A DNA stretch of 64,000 bases from Sclerurus mexicanus (Eukaryota; Chordata; Aves; Passeriformes; Furnariidae): assembly GCA_013396755.1 (NCBI GenBank), contig VWZF01002957.1, positions 3,075,939 to 3,139,938 of the forward strand. The letters are read 5' to 3'. A program made the position numbers and the translations under genes. The notes under the pieces were generated by a model, which worked only from the letters and a program-made list of their open reading frames with translations, was not told the origin of the DNA and did not search any database. Positions 50,687-63,937 of this stretch are shown here, one piece after another; the first letter of the stretch is position 1, and each line of letters opens with the position of its first letter.

Positions 50687-53600
50687 AATATATATATTTA
50701 TTTCTTCCTTTTTTTTTTCACTATGTCACATTTTAGATGTATCATTGAGTAGCAGTTTAAGTAGAATATAAGAAATATATAAAATAAAGATTATGTTAAT
50801 AGTAAAATAACAGTAAGAATCTGTAGCCCATAAAAGACTATATACATGAAAAATTATGCAGAAATAAAAATCTGCATTCTAAATGATAAAGATCAATGGC
50901 ATGTTATCTAAGTAAAATTCATACAAAAATTCACCCTTACATCACAAAACACTGATGCATTTTTAAGTATTATTTGCCTACAAAATGTTTCTCACTGCAG
51001 TAAACTTATGCAATTAAGCATCCCAGTATATCAACTTGCTCAGAGGTCCAGAATTGGTATTATTATAAAGTTTGTCTTTCTTATTTGATCTTTTTATGTT
51101 TATGAAGATACTTGCATGACAACAACCCTTTTTCAAATACACAGCGGTTCTCTTGGGAAGGTATGCCAAAATCTTTATTCAAAGTGAAAGGTACATGCTG
51201 TCGAGATACATTCCTGACCAATAAGAAGTACCTACAATAACACCTGAGCTTCTCTTTGATGTGATTCAGTTAAAAGCCTACCATGTTTTCATCTTTGAAC
51301 TTTCATCTTGACTAGTCTCAGCTCTCTGTCTTTTAGGCCACCATGAATAATTATACTACTTTCTATCTCCTTGTTAAGCAAAACCATCCCAATAGTTCAA
51401 AGTATGTCTCAGGGATAAAGAATAAGAACTTAACACTGTGGCTGGCCACAACTGGACAGATACGAATGGAAAAATGAGAAGGATGGGAGAAAGCAGACCT
51501 TCACATTTGTTTAACATCACATTTCACCACATACACTGTGTATAGCATTTTTCCCTGCAAGCAACAGAACAGTCTGTCACAAGCATTAAAAAATAAACAT
51601 TCAGGTAAAAATAACAGCCCTACCAAGCCAGACAGACAAGCAGTAGAAAAGGTTTCTTCCTGCCTCTAGTCTGAGGAATGTATCCTTAGCGAGCTTCTGA
51701 AGCCCTCTGAACAGTGTGACTTTTTAAGAAATCCCAAGCAGCCACCATTGCTGCTCATGGCCTTCTGCTGCCATACCCTACATATGTAACCCTAAATGAG
51801 GGCAACACTGTTGAAAGACAACAGCCACTGAAATTCTCATCGTATAACCATCACATGAGTTCTTGAGTTGCTGTCACTGAGTGACTCCAGCTAGGTCCAG
51901 GAACAATGCTATGCAGGAGTCTAAATTACTGTACAACAGAAGACGGCATAAGAACCACAATCCACATTAAAAAGCAGAGGCTAGAAAGTCCTGGCCACAT
52001 GTGGATAACAAGAAGCTAACTGGAACATGACTAACAGCAATGAAGGGGAAAGAATCCCTCATAAAAAGTCACAAACTTACATGATGAAAAATATAACCTA
52101 AAGGAGCCAGCATGCTTTTCACTACCTAGTTTTGCTCTTTCACCTAAATTGCCATCAATGTATCTACTTCAGGGAGCTGAACTGCAGCCGGCTCATATTG
52201 GACCCATATATAAAACCAGACATATATGCTGTGCTGCCGAGTTTGACTGCGCATTGAAACACTGAGAATGGTTGTAATACCTTCCTTATTGAGTAACTAG
52301 AATTTCAAATACACGTGTTTTGATATGCATCACAATTTTCTTCAGAGGAAGGTGCTGAGAACTACCTACCCCAAACACATTAATTGCTGTGCTCAGTCTC
52401 AGCCATAAGTCTGCAATAAGCAACATATAAATAGCAAGCATACATATTAATGAAATAATTATATTAAGTGTGTCTCTTAACACACTGACTTGATACAGAT
52501 TACATGGAAAATTCACATGGAAAAATACCAGCAAATCACCAATCAAAGATTTGTGAAGTGTCCTATGTCTTGCTGTGACAAAGACAATATCACAGCTGGT
52601 ATCTGACGAAGTGTGCATAGTTTTCATTGCTAAGGAAACAGAAACACTTATTTTAATTAAGAAAATACCCAGATGAACAGCTGTGCAGGAGAGGAGTCAA
52701 ATAAGTTTGGGGATTGAACTGTTAACCTTCCTGAATCCTCTTCAGAGAAGAGGCTGACAAATAAAAACTATAATCCTCCACTGAGTAAAGGATCCGAATG
52801 CACAGGGAGGAAGGACAGCCTGAGGCATTATGGGTGCACAAGGACAAGAAACATTTCTGGAGAGAACAGCATAGCAGCTGAATACACAAGAGACACCTTC
52901 CTCACTGTACCCAAAGGCCCTCTGCAGCTGAGAAGAAAGGGTGCCCCACGTGAAGGCCACACATCACTGAAGCCAGAAGCAGCAGCAGGACTGACTGGAG
53001 AGGGTTGTTGGTGGCCAGGAAGGCTCGCTCTCAGACAGTGGAAGAGACACCCGGGTGTGCACTGCAACCCTCATGGACGTAAGCATAACACAGTGCAAAG
53101 CCTGGGTGCACAGAACAGACATTTGTACGGCTCTCATACATAAAGTTTTGCTGACTTCTGTAACACTGACAGGTGACCTGAGGAACAGGTACCTATTGAG
53201 CTACTGATAATTGATATGAGACATCCTTTATGGTGAGAGGGAATAACAAACAGTTGTCACCTGCATAATAAAATATGCAACTTTATCAAGTGACATGAGG
53301 TCTTTCAGCAGCACTCTGCCCTGAATATCACCAGACAGAGAAGCAAGTGCTTAGAAATACAGAGACTTCAAACAAAGAGAGGTACAAAGCCTTATTTCTA
53401 TCCTCTGCAAAATCTTGCTCAGAAACTCTGTGTTATATCATCAGCTCAAAAGCACCTAGGAAATGAGGAACACCAACAATTATTTCATTTTCACTGGCTT
53501 ATTTAAAGTCATGAGTAAACACAGACAATTTGGTGAAAAACATAAAGACAACTGCTCTGAGGTACAACAAAGGTCAACCAAGTTAGCATCCTCTGCCTGT

Positions 53601-55138
53601 ATGGGCAGGGTATGCTTCCCCTGAGGTTTCCTCTCTGTTTTCAAGTATCTGCAACTTAGGTGCTTTCAAAGCCAGCAATTATACTTTTGCATTTAATCAA
53701 TTTAACTGGATTTTCTTTCCACAAGTTTGTACAACTCCTCTTGGAACCACCACTTTGACAACCACAGCATCTAGTGACGATGTAATTATCCATTGAAACA
53801 AAAAGCACTGCCTTTCATTTGTTCACATTGTGTAAAGTAAGTGTGAGGTGTCTTGCTATGAATGCTAAAAGTTCACAAATACATGAAAAGAAATTGGACT
53901 AGTTCACAGATCAAAAATCAATTCAAAACTTCTTAATAGAGAGATGGCAATTTTCTCAGGAAACTCCTGAATCACAGGTTATTGGTGGCTAGGACACTGC
54001 TCTAGGGAAGTAGGATTAAAAATTCAACCTTTCCTGCTGATCAGCTGTTCCAGGATAAGGCCAAGTGGCCAAGTACTTGCATCAAAATCTGGTCTGAACC
54101 ACTATAGCCATTCCTACATTCTGCATTTGAAAAACAAAATCAACCCCCCCAAAAACACCACTAAAGTTCTGCACCTTAAAACTGAAGTTAACTCATTCCA
54201 AACTGTGGGTTCTTCTGTATGTGATTTCCCTATAATTTTTTAATTTTAACTGCTATTTTAACTAACTAAACAGGCTTGGTTTTGCTTTAGAAGGCAGGGA
54301 CGCAACAGAGGAGGACTTAAGCTATGCAGTGAAATATTTCCCAGTAAATTAACCCTCTAACCTTGACACCTCTTGACATACTTTGAGACTTTACCTGCTA
54401 ACTTCTTTATCTGACTGCCTCCCACACAGGGAGCAGTTCAGAGAGTGCTACCACTAAGGTACTGGTGCTTGGCATCCCATTTAACAGACTATATTCTGCG
54501 TTAGGTGTCACCAGCCTCTTAAGTTACTGACTCCAGAGCAAGGGGGTCCACTCACTCCTCTGTCACCTCATTACCTAAGAAAATATCTAAACACCTCAAG
54601 AAGGCTCAGTCTCTTAATGACATTTTCTTTTTTCTTGGTTCACTGTTTGGGAGCTCAATCCACCCAGCAAGATAAACAAAAATTTCCTGTCTCTCCTTAT
54701 AAGAGAAGTGTATTTACTTTTCCCATTCATCCTTTTTTTTTTTTCATTATATGACTTATATTTTCCATCTCGTTACTATTTCTTGGAGAATATAACATTT
54801 ACACGGAATGATTCCAATTTAAGAACTCCAATATGAAATGGAATTGGAATGTAGCAAATAGATAAATCCTGTGTAATCAAAACTGACTCTGTCTACGTTT
54901 CCACCCCGATTAAATATGCAGTGACAGCAGAGATCAATTTGACTTCCTCTTTTCAGAGTAAACTTGCATTTAGCTTGAAAAGTGAAGTCATCCCTCAAAG
55001 AACATTGAAGTTTTTTCCTGATATGTAACGGGTACACAACACAGGAGTTCAGGAGATCATTAAGAGACATTTAGTATATTTTCTATATGAAGATCACTTC
55101 CTTTCAATAATGTAACTACTGGCTTAATGTGGAAAGCT

Positions 55139-55510
55139 TGTGGTACCAGGGGAGTTGCAGGAGTGGCTTCTGTGAGAAGCCACCAGGAGCTGCCCCCACA
55201 TTTTTGTCCCTAGAACTGACAGCCTGTTCTGCCCAATTCCAAAACAGGTCCATCACTGCCCAAAGCTGAACCCAATGCCCAATGGTGCTTACAAAATTAT
55301 GTGATAACAGATTTAAGAACAAGCAAAAAACCCCACTGCACAGCAGCTGTGAAAGAGGAACAAGAAAAAAATATGACAGCATCAGCCCTGCAGGCACCAA
55401 GGTCAGTGGAGAAGGAGGTGCCCCAGGTGCCACAACCCATGGTGAGACACGCTGTCACCTGCAGCCCATGGAGATCCCTGATGAAGCAGAGATCCACTGT
55501 CTTTTCTGCC
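55139..55510 (+). mobile_element. Degraded, 3'-truncated avian ERV LTR
   Basis: Starts TGTGGTACCAGGGGAG and continues ggagtggcttctgtgagaag, then an aacagatttaagaac block where related LTRs have a TATA-like aacatatttaagaa. Next come cactgcacagcagctgtga, agccctgcaggcaccaagg, gtggagaaggaggtgcccc and acctgcagcccatggagat. I recognise this order from an abundant avian LTR (ERVL-like, family name uncertain). The right end is truncated and no viral genes are attached. The G+C-rich overlapping frames at 55116-55543 on both strands are by-products of the LTR, not genes. Identification is from memory of the family. Confidence 0.6.
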
Positions 55511-58500
55511 TGTACCTCTAATGAAATGCAGGAGTTGTACTAGGGCCACAGTGATGAAATTCATAATTCAAGTAACACTGGCCATGATGTGTGTAAGATG
55601 GTAAGCAGGAATTCAAAACATTAACATCTCATTGTGAATCACTAATGGAAAGCTAACATTTGGGCCTTAGAGAGATCCTATCGTACAATATGAGCAATTA
55701 GTCAGATCCCACAGTAGAAGTTATTGAGTTTTGCTGGATTATTCTGCAGCTATAACTGTCATTTTACCAGAATCAAATTGGTGTTGATTCAAGTATTCCT
55801 GGGGCAGAGGGGATTTTAAAACATTCACACTGTATTTGCTCACTCACAACATAGAGTCCATGTTATTTAAGTCATTAACTTCTGCATCAATTCAATAAAA
55901 TATTACACAAGACAGTTTTACAGATGTTTTCTAATTAGCAGCATTGATTGAAGTAGATGGATGTTCCCACACACAAGGTCATCTTGAATTAGAAATTTTT
56001 CCAAGTATCCTTAAAGCTGCATGTGGATGTTCACATTCACAGTTTTACAGTATAAATATACAAAACACAAAACTAAGCCCTAGAACTGTATTGGTTTTTT
56101 CTGACCTTCTGGTGCTCAAACACCTATCAGATATTTTGGTACCTTCAGTATTAACAGGGAGACCAATGCCTTGTCGCTTCTTCCTCCCAACATAATATGT
56201 ACTACCTCACTGCCATTATGTTTTATGGAAATAAGTGCAATTATGGAAAAGCATAAAAGTCCAGAAGAACAGTGTAGGAAAAATAATATATTCAAATATA
56301 TTTAGAAAACAAATAACATTCTGGTTTTGAGAATAAGCTGGCTCAGTTTTCTCCAGCTACTCCAATTTTTACCAAGAAGTTCAACATTACAATGATTTCT
56401 TAAAAAAAAAATTAATTTTAATTATTCAACAATTCAAAATATCACTGGTCTTTATTTGAAGCAAAAGACTTTATAACGTCACACGCCCCCCTCCCCCCCA
56501 GGAAATCAGTTTTGATTTTGCATTTAAGTAACCTCAAAAGGTGCTAATTGTTTCAGATGCTTGAGCTCCAAGATCATTACCACTTAAATTTCTGGTTGCA
56601 ATCTACTTATTAGTTTATTACCTCTCAGACATGTACTGTAGTAGATTTACAAGGCATTTGCCAGTTGTAGCTCAAGTACAAAATAAAGAGCTAAGGACAA
56701 TAACAGTGGCAGGCTCAACACAGAATCACAAATGTCAATTCTTCAATTTTGTACTTGTCTTATCATTCATTACCATTTATTATTACACTACCATAAACAC
56801 TGTATATTTTCATAGTCACACTGTTGGACTATTTCACTTATCCTTCCTTTCATTTCATTCTCTGTGCTTTTAGGAAAAAAGGGGAAGAATTCACAAAAGT
56901 GAAAAGATGTGTTATTTAAATATGATATTTGATTTTTTTTTTTTTACAGATCTAGGGTATGAGCACATAAAACAAATACATCATTCCATGTTTAGTAACA
57001 TGAGATTTCTGAAACTGCCTTTAAAAAAGTAGTTTTTCCAATTTTCTCCTTTCCTTATGCCTACTATTGACTACTTACTCAGTTTTAATAGGATTGGGTT
57101 TTTTTCCCCTAGATCATTTTGGGATTAGGAAAAAAATCACATAATGCAGGGCAGTGTACTATCTCTGACCTTTTAGTGTGACTTTTCAGTACACTGAAAA
57201 TTGTTATATACTAAAAATGTGTAACTCCTTTTAACTGCAGCTGTGCTTTTTCCAGGAAATAAAGGGAAGGACTGAAATAAAAGAAATACAGAAGGAAAAA
57301 AATCCAAGTTTATAAATAACAATCAAGAAGCTCTTGTAGATGGAAGAAAATAGAAGTGTACAGTGCAAAACATTTGAAGCAATGGTGACATGTATGATAG
57401 TATGCCTGGCATCCCCTTCTTGATTTATAAGCTGCAACTGAAACTGAGCTAGGAGTGCAATGGTATTTTAAAAAATCACTTGGCCCTAAGCAATCAGCAA
57501 GAATTGGTTCTGAGAGAAGCCTGCTATATGAATTCTGTCTTTCCCATGACCCACTTACTCCTGCAAAAGGCCTTATTTTTATAAAAGGGGTGGGAAAAAA
57601 AAAAAAGAAGCAAGAAATTTTTCTTGATACTTTTCTGACATGAAATCAAAATACTATTCTAAGGATGAGGAGTTATGGAAAAATGGCTCTTCAGCATTTT
57701 CCTGGTTAAGAGTGTCATGTTGAAACAAGGTCTCCCCTTGTGTGCCTCTGTTGTATGGCAATAGGGCCCGTCTCACAGAAGTTTCTAAATAAACATTCGC
57801 CAGGGATGACATGACGCACAAATGACTCCAAAGCCCTTCAAAATTGTTCTTACAGCCTTTGAAAGTCACTTACCTGGAAAATGTGAGACAATCTCTTACC
57901 ACAAGGATGTCTGTAGCGTCCTTGAGAATATATTTAAATTTTAATAAAAGGTCCAAAAGCACCTAGCATTTTTGGAAAATGAGATGAAACTCTTTTCCTT
58001 TAGAGGATGATGTTCAACATCAAGAGTACTAAGTGCTATATGTAGCTCCCAGCATGACTTTTTCTGAAGCAATATTGTTTGCTTTTCTTTTTTTTAAATT
58101 CACCAACAAGACTTTCAGAAACACATACAGATGAGAATTAAAATACACTGATGAAGGAAGAGTTTATAAAGGACCTAATGAATTTAGAAAAATATAATTT
58201 TTTCAACTCAAGGGTCAAGAAAATCTAGCATAATAGGCTGCACAGCACATCTATGATTTTTTAATTAAAATCTTCCTGTCATTTAAAACAGTTAAACTTT
58301 GTCTATAGCAAATAAAACTCTGCTAAGCTAATTTATTTATGGAGGAATAATGCATGATCCTTTGGATAAGCTACCATTTAAGTCAGCCCATAAAAGCCAA
58401 ATTAAGTTCTTGGCATGCTTCATCTTAAATTAACATAGAATAAGATTACAGTAATTCACCATTTTGTACAATTCTTAGGCTGGAAATGGATAGAGTGCAA

Positions 58501-59225
58501 ATTAACTCAGGTAAACATATTTTTCCCCATTAATGCCTGGCAAAAGAGACAAAATAGAGAGAATACAGTTTTATTTCAATGACTACCCAGGTGGCATGAC
58601 GTTCACTGTCTAAGTAGGTTCAGTGCTTCACAGGTGGCAGGCATGAAAACCCCTCAAAATCATGGACTTATCTGCAATGAAAAACTAACTCAAAGTTGGA
58701 CCTTAGAGGGAAAGAAAAGAAAAGGAACAGGCCTGGAAGTACAAAGAGATATTGGAAAGGGAATGTGTTTCAAAAGGCTTCCAATTTCACAAGCTCGGTT
58801 GACAGACTTACTGCAGGTATTTCTTCATGGCTTTTCTTTAAGAGCTTGCCCACCTTAATTTGTGTTTTTCCTATTTAAAGGCTCACCTTGATCTAGATGA
58901 GTTTTATATTCAGGAAAATAACTTACAGAGATTAGGAACCACTTCAAAAACATGAAATGGTGGAAATGTCTGACTCGTGGTCCTGTCACATTCATGAATG
59001 TTTAAATTTAAATGCAAGCAAGATATTTTCTCCATGCTGCAAATTGCAAGATTAACAAACAGCTGTTCTTTGCAAGATCAAGATAGGTTAGCAGACTGAC
59101 AAATAAATCCTCACCACTCATACACAAGAGCATAGTATGGGATTTCTACAAGCAGAATACTCTTTCCCCCCTACAGAAAATCTTAATTAAACTTCCAAGA
59201 GCAGAGTATCATCCTGCTTACCAAA
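55511..59225. other. Intronic DNA, no gene seen
   Basis: A+T-rich sequence with no recognised repeat family. It contains a C-rich run at 56486-56499 and A runs near 57595-57606. Confidence 0.65.
56486..56499. repeat. C-rich run
   Basis: Six C, one T, then seven C, in otherwise A+T-rich DNA. Confidence 0.85.
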
Positions 59226-59636
59226 CGTGATTTCCTTTTATGACAAGGGAATCCACTTAGCTGATCAAGAAAAGCCAGTTGATGTAATCTCTTCGGATTC
59301 CAGTAAAGCTTTTGATACTCTCTCTCCCAGGATCCTTCTGGAAAAAATATCCAGCACACAGCTGGATAAACACATCATGTGCTGGGTGAGCAGTTGGCTC
59401 ACGGGTTGAGCACAGAGGGTAACTGTGAATGGGGTGACATCAGACTGGTGACCTGTCACTAATGGGGTTCCACAGGGCTCCATCTTGGGCCCTGTGCCCT
59501 TCAATGTCTTCATAGAGGACTTGGAGCAGGACTGGAAAGGATACTAAGTCAATACTAACACAAAACTCAGAGCAGCTGTTGACTCCCTCAAAGGCAGAGA
59601 GACCTCGACAAATTAGAGGACTGGGCAAGCAATCAT
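59226..59636 (+). pseudogene. CR1 LINE ORF2 (reverse-transcriptase) fragment
   Basis: One frame at 59227-59409 reads ISFYDKGIHLADQEKPVDV, then SKAFDTLSPRILLEKI and LDKHIMCWVSSWLTG, the CR1 reverse-transcriptase region. A stop follows, then AQRVTVNGVTSDW, NGVPQGSILGPVPFNVFIED and AVDSLKGRE. The text that should encode the F/YADD catalytic motif between the last two is mutated away (tcaatactaacacaaaac). Both ends are truncated and there is no CR1 tail, so it is a dead internal fragment. It is antisense to GABBR2. Confidence 0.9.
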
Positions 59637-60751
59637 CATAGTAGAAAATTCTTATACTAGTTTAGTAACAGGATAGAGAAACAGATCAGTTTTTCCGTCT
59701 GTCTACAAATGCTACCTTAAAAATCTCCATGATTTTGACAGACTCATTCAGTTCTAAGTTGCCCAGACTTTTAAAAAAATTTAAAAAATAATGCAAATAT
59801 CAAGTTCCTCAAGACAGCCTGCTTTCTCTTACACCATGTATTCCAACAGAGCTAAATTGCTTTATGCTTGCACAGGGAACAGTGCAGATCCTTGGCATTC
59901 CTTTGCCAAATATGTACTGACTGTCACCCAGAATCTTAACAGGCTGACATAGTATAAAACGCTAATAGAATGAGTCTAGCAATTTTGTCAAGCATGGTTG
60001 ACACTACATTGTCAAGTGAAAAAAAGTACTTTGTACAGCTCTGGATCAATTTTATTTTTCACTAAGGTAAAAGAAGTGGTGTGCATGCGTTAAAATTTTC
60101 TTGCTATTCTTTCAGGCAACAAACTGAAGGAAAGCGTGGAAGTCCTGACCAGGTGAAATATCAAACTGACAATGACCTTGTCCAAGGAAACCATTCTCAA
60201 AATGAGGCAGTGCTCTGAATATCTTACAGGATTTCAAATGTCTTACTTGATTTAACACTCAGAGTGTCTCAAGGGAAGGAAAGGAGTTTCTGTCATTAAG
60301 TCTTCTAGTACAAAGTCATGGTGCAGTAAAAGAGATATAAATAGGTTTTTTATTTGTCACCAGAAACTGCATAAAAATTGGCAGATGTGCAAAGTCTGGT
60401 GCAGGATGGAGGCACAACATCTATTTCAAATAGTGGGAGTGCATACCAGCAAGCCTAGGATTTCAAGGCTTTGATAAAATACAAGCAGAAACATTCCTGT
60501 GCCATTGACCAAATGGAGCAGTAGAGACAAGAAAAGCATCTCTACTTAAAGCTGTGGTCAGAAACCATCACCTGGCCACTATCTTTCCACAGCCCAATGA
60601 GAAGAGTTTATGCAAGTAGTTCCCACTTCAGGTAAAGCAAGTTAACAAATTACAACCAATATTTACAGTTGTTCAAATATAAGTCTGCTGACCTCACACT
60701 GAAATGGATGAGAAGAGTTCACAACACCTTTCCAGTTTGGCAAAACAGGAT

Positions 60752-60785
60752 GTATACATATGTATGTGTGTGTTGGCATGTGCAT
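60752..60785. repeat. TG/TA-rich patch
   Basis: Imperfect tatacatatgtatgtgtgtg, then ttggcatgtgcatac. Confidence 0.7.
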
Positions 60786-60963
60786 ACAGAGGCAGGGACA
60801 GAGGGAGGACAACGACAACAGCATTGCTGGTTGCTACAGATTTTCCGGCAGCTCTGATTTGACTGGTATGATTTGAGGGTGAAGGACAACACAGCAGTCA
60901 AACACTCTACATCCTGGCTTCAAGAATATAACAATTTATCAGCAGAGTTCCACATACTACTAA

Positions 60964-61042
60964 TAAAAAACAAACCCGGAAGCAAGCAAACAAACAAAAC
61001 CACCTACCACAAACAAACACCCCAAACAAATCCACCCCACCA
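60964..61042. repeat. A/C-rich low-complexity tract
   Basis: caaacaaacaaaaccacct and accccaaacaaatcc words, the longest of the A/C tracts. Confidence 0.85.
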
Positions 61043-62924
61043 ACTGCTCCATCAAACGGAGAAGGAAGCACAAGTCAGTTTGCTGAGCTAAGGAGCATAT
61101 GCTGACAAAACAACAACCCAGGTGCCAGTTCATGAAACCACAGAGCAGGTCCTTCCTTGGGCACAGTGGAGCCTGTATTCCTCAGCAACAATAAAACCAG
61201 TGGAAAAAGAGGGATAATTTCTTCCACTGCCTCCTACTTACACTGCTATATGCAAACTCATGGGAGAGTGCGTAAGCACCGGCTTCAAGTGTGTTCAAAA
61301 TTTAGTTTAAACTATCATGAGTTGGAAGATGGGAGACTCACACCCACAGCAAAGATGACAAGAGAGAGGCAGGGATATGTACGAATCACAAAATGCACAA
61401 TATTAACATAGATTTGGGTGGCATGTAGTGTGTTAGCATGCAAACATGCCTGAGTTGGAGGGTGGAAAGTATCTTATGTCTCCCCTAACCAAAAAAGCTT
61501 ATTCACTTCTTTAAGCTCAGCTTAACAGAACATTTCCACAGATATAATTAGATGCGGATATGACAAAAAAAGTACACCTCCAGATTTCAGGACTCCATGT
61601 GCTTTAAAATCACTGATAGCAAAAATCTATTAAGGGAAGAAAAACAAAATTTGTCCACTGCTTTCTCTCCATTGTGTTGTAACCATTTCTGTGAATTTTC
61701 TTTTTTCATAAACTATGAACAGTGTGTGTTCAACCATAAACATTAGAAACAAATGTTGAACATAATTAATTAATTCCAATCACAATAGGTGACAAATCTA
61801 GAAAAATTAGACTAAAAGAGTTATTTGCAGTGTTACTCAGCGAAATTATTTCCCAAGTTTACTTTTTAACATTCAAATCAACAAACAAAAGGCTTTTCAG
61901 TACTAAAGATTGGGTACGTAGCCTACTGATAATAATGATGCTTCTGAGTGCTGGATGCTTCTGCTCTATACCATAACATACAGAAAACAGATTAGCACAC
62001 AGCTAGCAAAGTACTAGTTCTTTTAACTAGCTTCTGACAACTGAAGAGAGAGACTTTAGAGTCTTGCTTTGGTGGTTTTTAAATTTGTTTGTGCATTAAC
62101 TCCACTAGATGTATTAGGAGCAACTTATACTGGTGAGCCTCATATTCCTCAATGAGTACAAGGAATTTACATTCAATGCATGGTTTATCATTGCCAATAA
62201 ATTTGCACACACTCCCTGAAATGTCATTTCACAGTCTAGTCTGGCCCTCTCAAAAACAGTTAATAGCATTAATTCCTGTACTTTCTCATCTTCAGCAAAT
62301 ACTGGGTAAGTTCTTAATTACAAATTCTTTGTGTCCAGCAAATAGGACGCTATGATTTCAAAGGCCATTTAATAAAAATTAAAAACAAAACAGTTAATTT
62401 ATGTAAGATCTGTGCAAATTAAGCTGATATGAAGTACTAGTTCAGCACAATCTTTCTTATCCCATTTTATCATGTATCTGCATAAAAAGTGACACACATT
62501 GTGCAAAGAAATTCAAACAGCACTGCTTTCTATTTAAAAATAATAAAACAGAAGTGATTTTGGCACAGATTTACAATGTTATAAATAATTTAATTGCCTT
62601 CCATTTGGAAATAAGCCCCATTTAAAACAGTTTCTGTAAGCACCCCTATTAACATAACTCGCTCTGGGACTTCAAATTTTTAAAAAATATTTATGGTTAA
62701 AGGTATTTCTTCTGCCTAATGAAAAATATTTACTTTGGGTTGATGTTTTTTCTTTTTAATATAACACACCAAAGCAGTCATCAAGGACCCAAGCAGAAGA
62801 TACCTTTTTTCCACCTGATGATCTAGACAGAGGAATGCTTCTAATTTAACTCAAAGAGTTTCAGGACACCTTTAGAAGGAAAACAGAAACGTACCTTGTC
62901 CAGATCATCTTGGGCCTGACAGTT

Positions 62925-62946
62925 TAAAAAAAAAACAAAACAAAAC
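62925..62946. repeat. A-rich tract with CAAAA repeats
   Basis: A run of ten A followed by caaaacaaaac. Confidence 0.8.
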
Positions 62947-63272
62947 ACTTCAGAGTGGCAAGACTGGACTACCTCAAGCTGAGAAGAGACACAAACATGA
63001 GTCTCTAAATATCAGCTAATGCTGTAAACACAAAGGTCAAAGTCAGCTAACCTCTTGTTGAGTCCAACTGCCAGCAAGTGCTCGTCTGATCTACCCTTTT
63101 TAGACCTGAATGCAAAGGCAGTTACCCCCCTGATACCACTGATCTCTGAATAAAGATTTTGGTGATGTACAAACACAGATCATGTCATTGATTAACTCTC
63201 TAAGAAGCTATGAAAGCTGGTAATATTAGCTTTGAAATCCGCAAGTCATTACATTAATGATTCAGGAACTTC

Positions 63273-63680
63273 TTGGAAAGTACAAAAAAGCAGAAGCTGA
63301 ATGAGCTAAAAAGAACATCATGGCAACCCCACAAACTGGAGGGCCAAGCGGAACAGGATGGAGGCCAAGACTTCCCATTGACAGATCACCAAAGGACACA
63401 GCTTTCTCCTTCAGGGAAGGTGCTGGAAGATCAAACTGAAGTCCTTTGCCCACAACTAATTTACCTTAGCTCAGCCAAGTCAAATTTTTATGTTTGTACA
63501 CCGGAGGGCTGCGCTGCCCTTCACTGGGGCCTTGACAAGCCAAACGTATGTGTTAACAGCACCCTCATGAATTTCACCAAGGCAAACCCAAAGTCTCACA
63601 TGCTGGAGCAAACTGCCCCATGCAGCAGTTCAGGCTGGGGACTGACAGGCCAAGCAGCGCTCAGGAAGGTGGGAGTCTGA
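63273..63680 (+). other. Unassigned 135-codon open frame, probably not a gene
   Basis: An open frame from a TTG codon to TGA on the strand opposite GABBR2. The first ATG lies well inside it, so a normal eukaryotic start would give a much shorter product. The translation is hydrophilic, with several Cys (YVCTPEGCAALHWG) and one N-x-S/T site (NSTLMN), but has no signal peptide, membrane segment or domain that I recognise. Local G+C is higher than nearby. It could be a remnant of an unrecognised transposable element, an exon of an antisense transcript, or chance. Confidence 0.2.
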
Positions 63681-63937
63681 TGAACACTAAGTTGACCGTG
63701 GGTCAGCAGTGTGCCTATGCAGTAGTGACTGTAACTGCAGACGGCTCTGCACTACCGAAAGCATAGACAGCAGTTTGGTAGCACTGACCACTCCCTTCTA
63801 GTCATCGCTGTTAATTAAAGCTGTGTTTCAAGTAGCCTGCTCATTTTTGAGCCTTCAGATACAAAGGATATACTGATAAACAGGAGAGAAACCAAGGAGA
63901 GGCATCAAAACCACGATGAGCACATGATGCATGAGTG

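Larger units (their letters stand above)
49023..55138. other. Intronic DNA, no gene seen
   Basis: A+T-rich, with a small CR1 scrap at 49562-49635, an A-rich tract at 50314-50364 and a hairpin at 50656-50686. The part from about 52740 to 53110 is richer in G+C than its surroundings and has two overlapping minus frames (72 and 79 codons) without recognisable motifs. Confidence 0.65.
59637..63937. other. Intronic DNA, no gene supported
   Basis: A+T-rich, with a TG-rich patch at 60752-60785, A/C tracts at 60964-61042 and 62925-62946, and the unexplained open frame at 63273-63680. Confidence 0.65.

Noticed and set aside
51430..51490. Possible CR1 scrap (gctggccacaactggacag)
   Set aside because: Only one short word resembles antisense CR1; the flanks do not continue the match.
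55116..55543. Overlapping frames of 66-105 codons on both strands
   Set aside because: They coincide with the G+C-rich LTR fragment and have no independent support.
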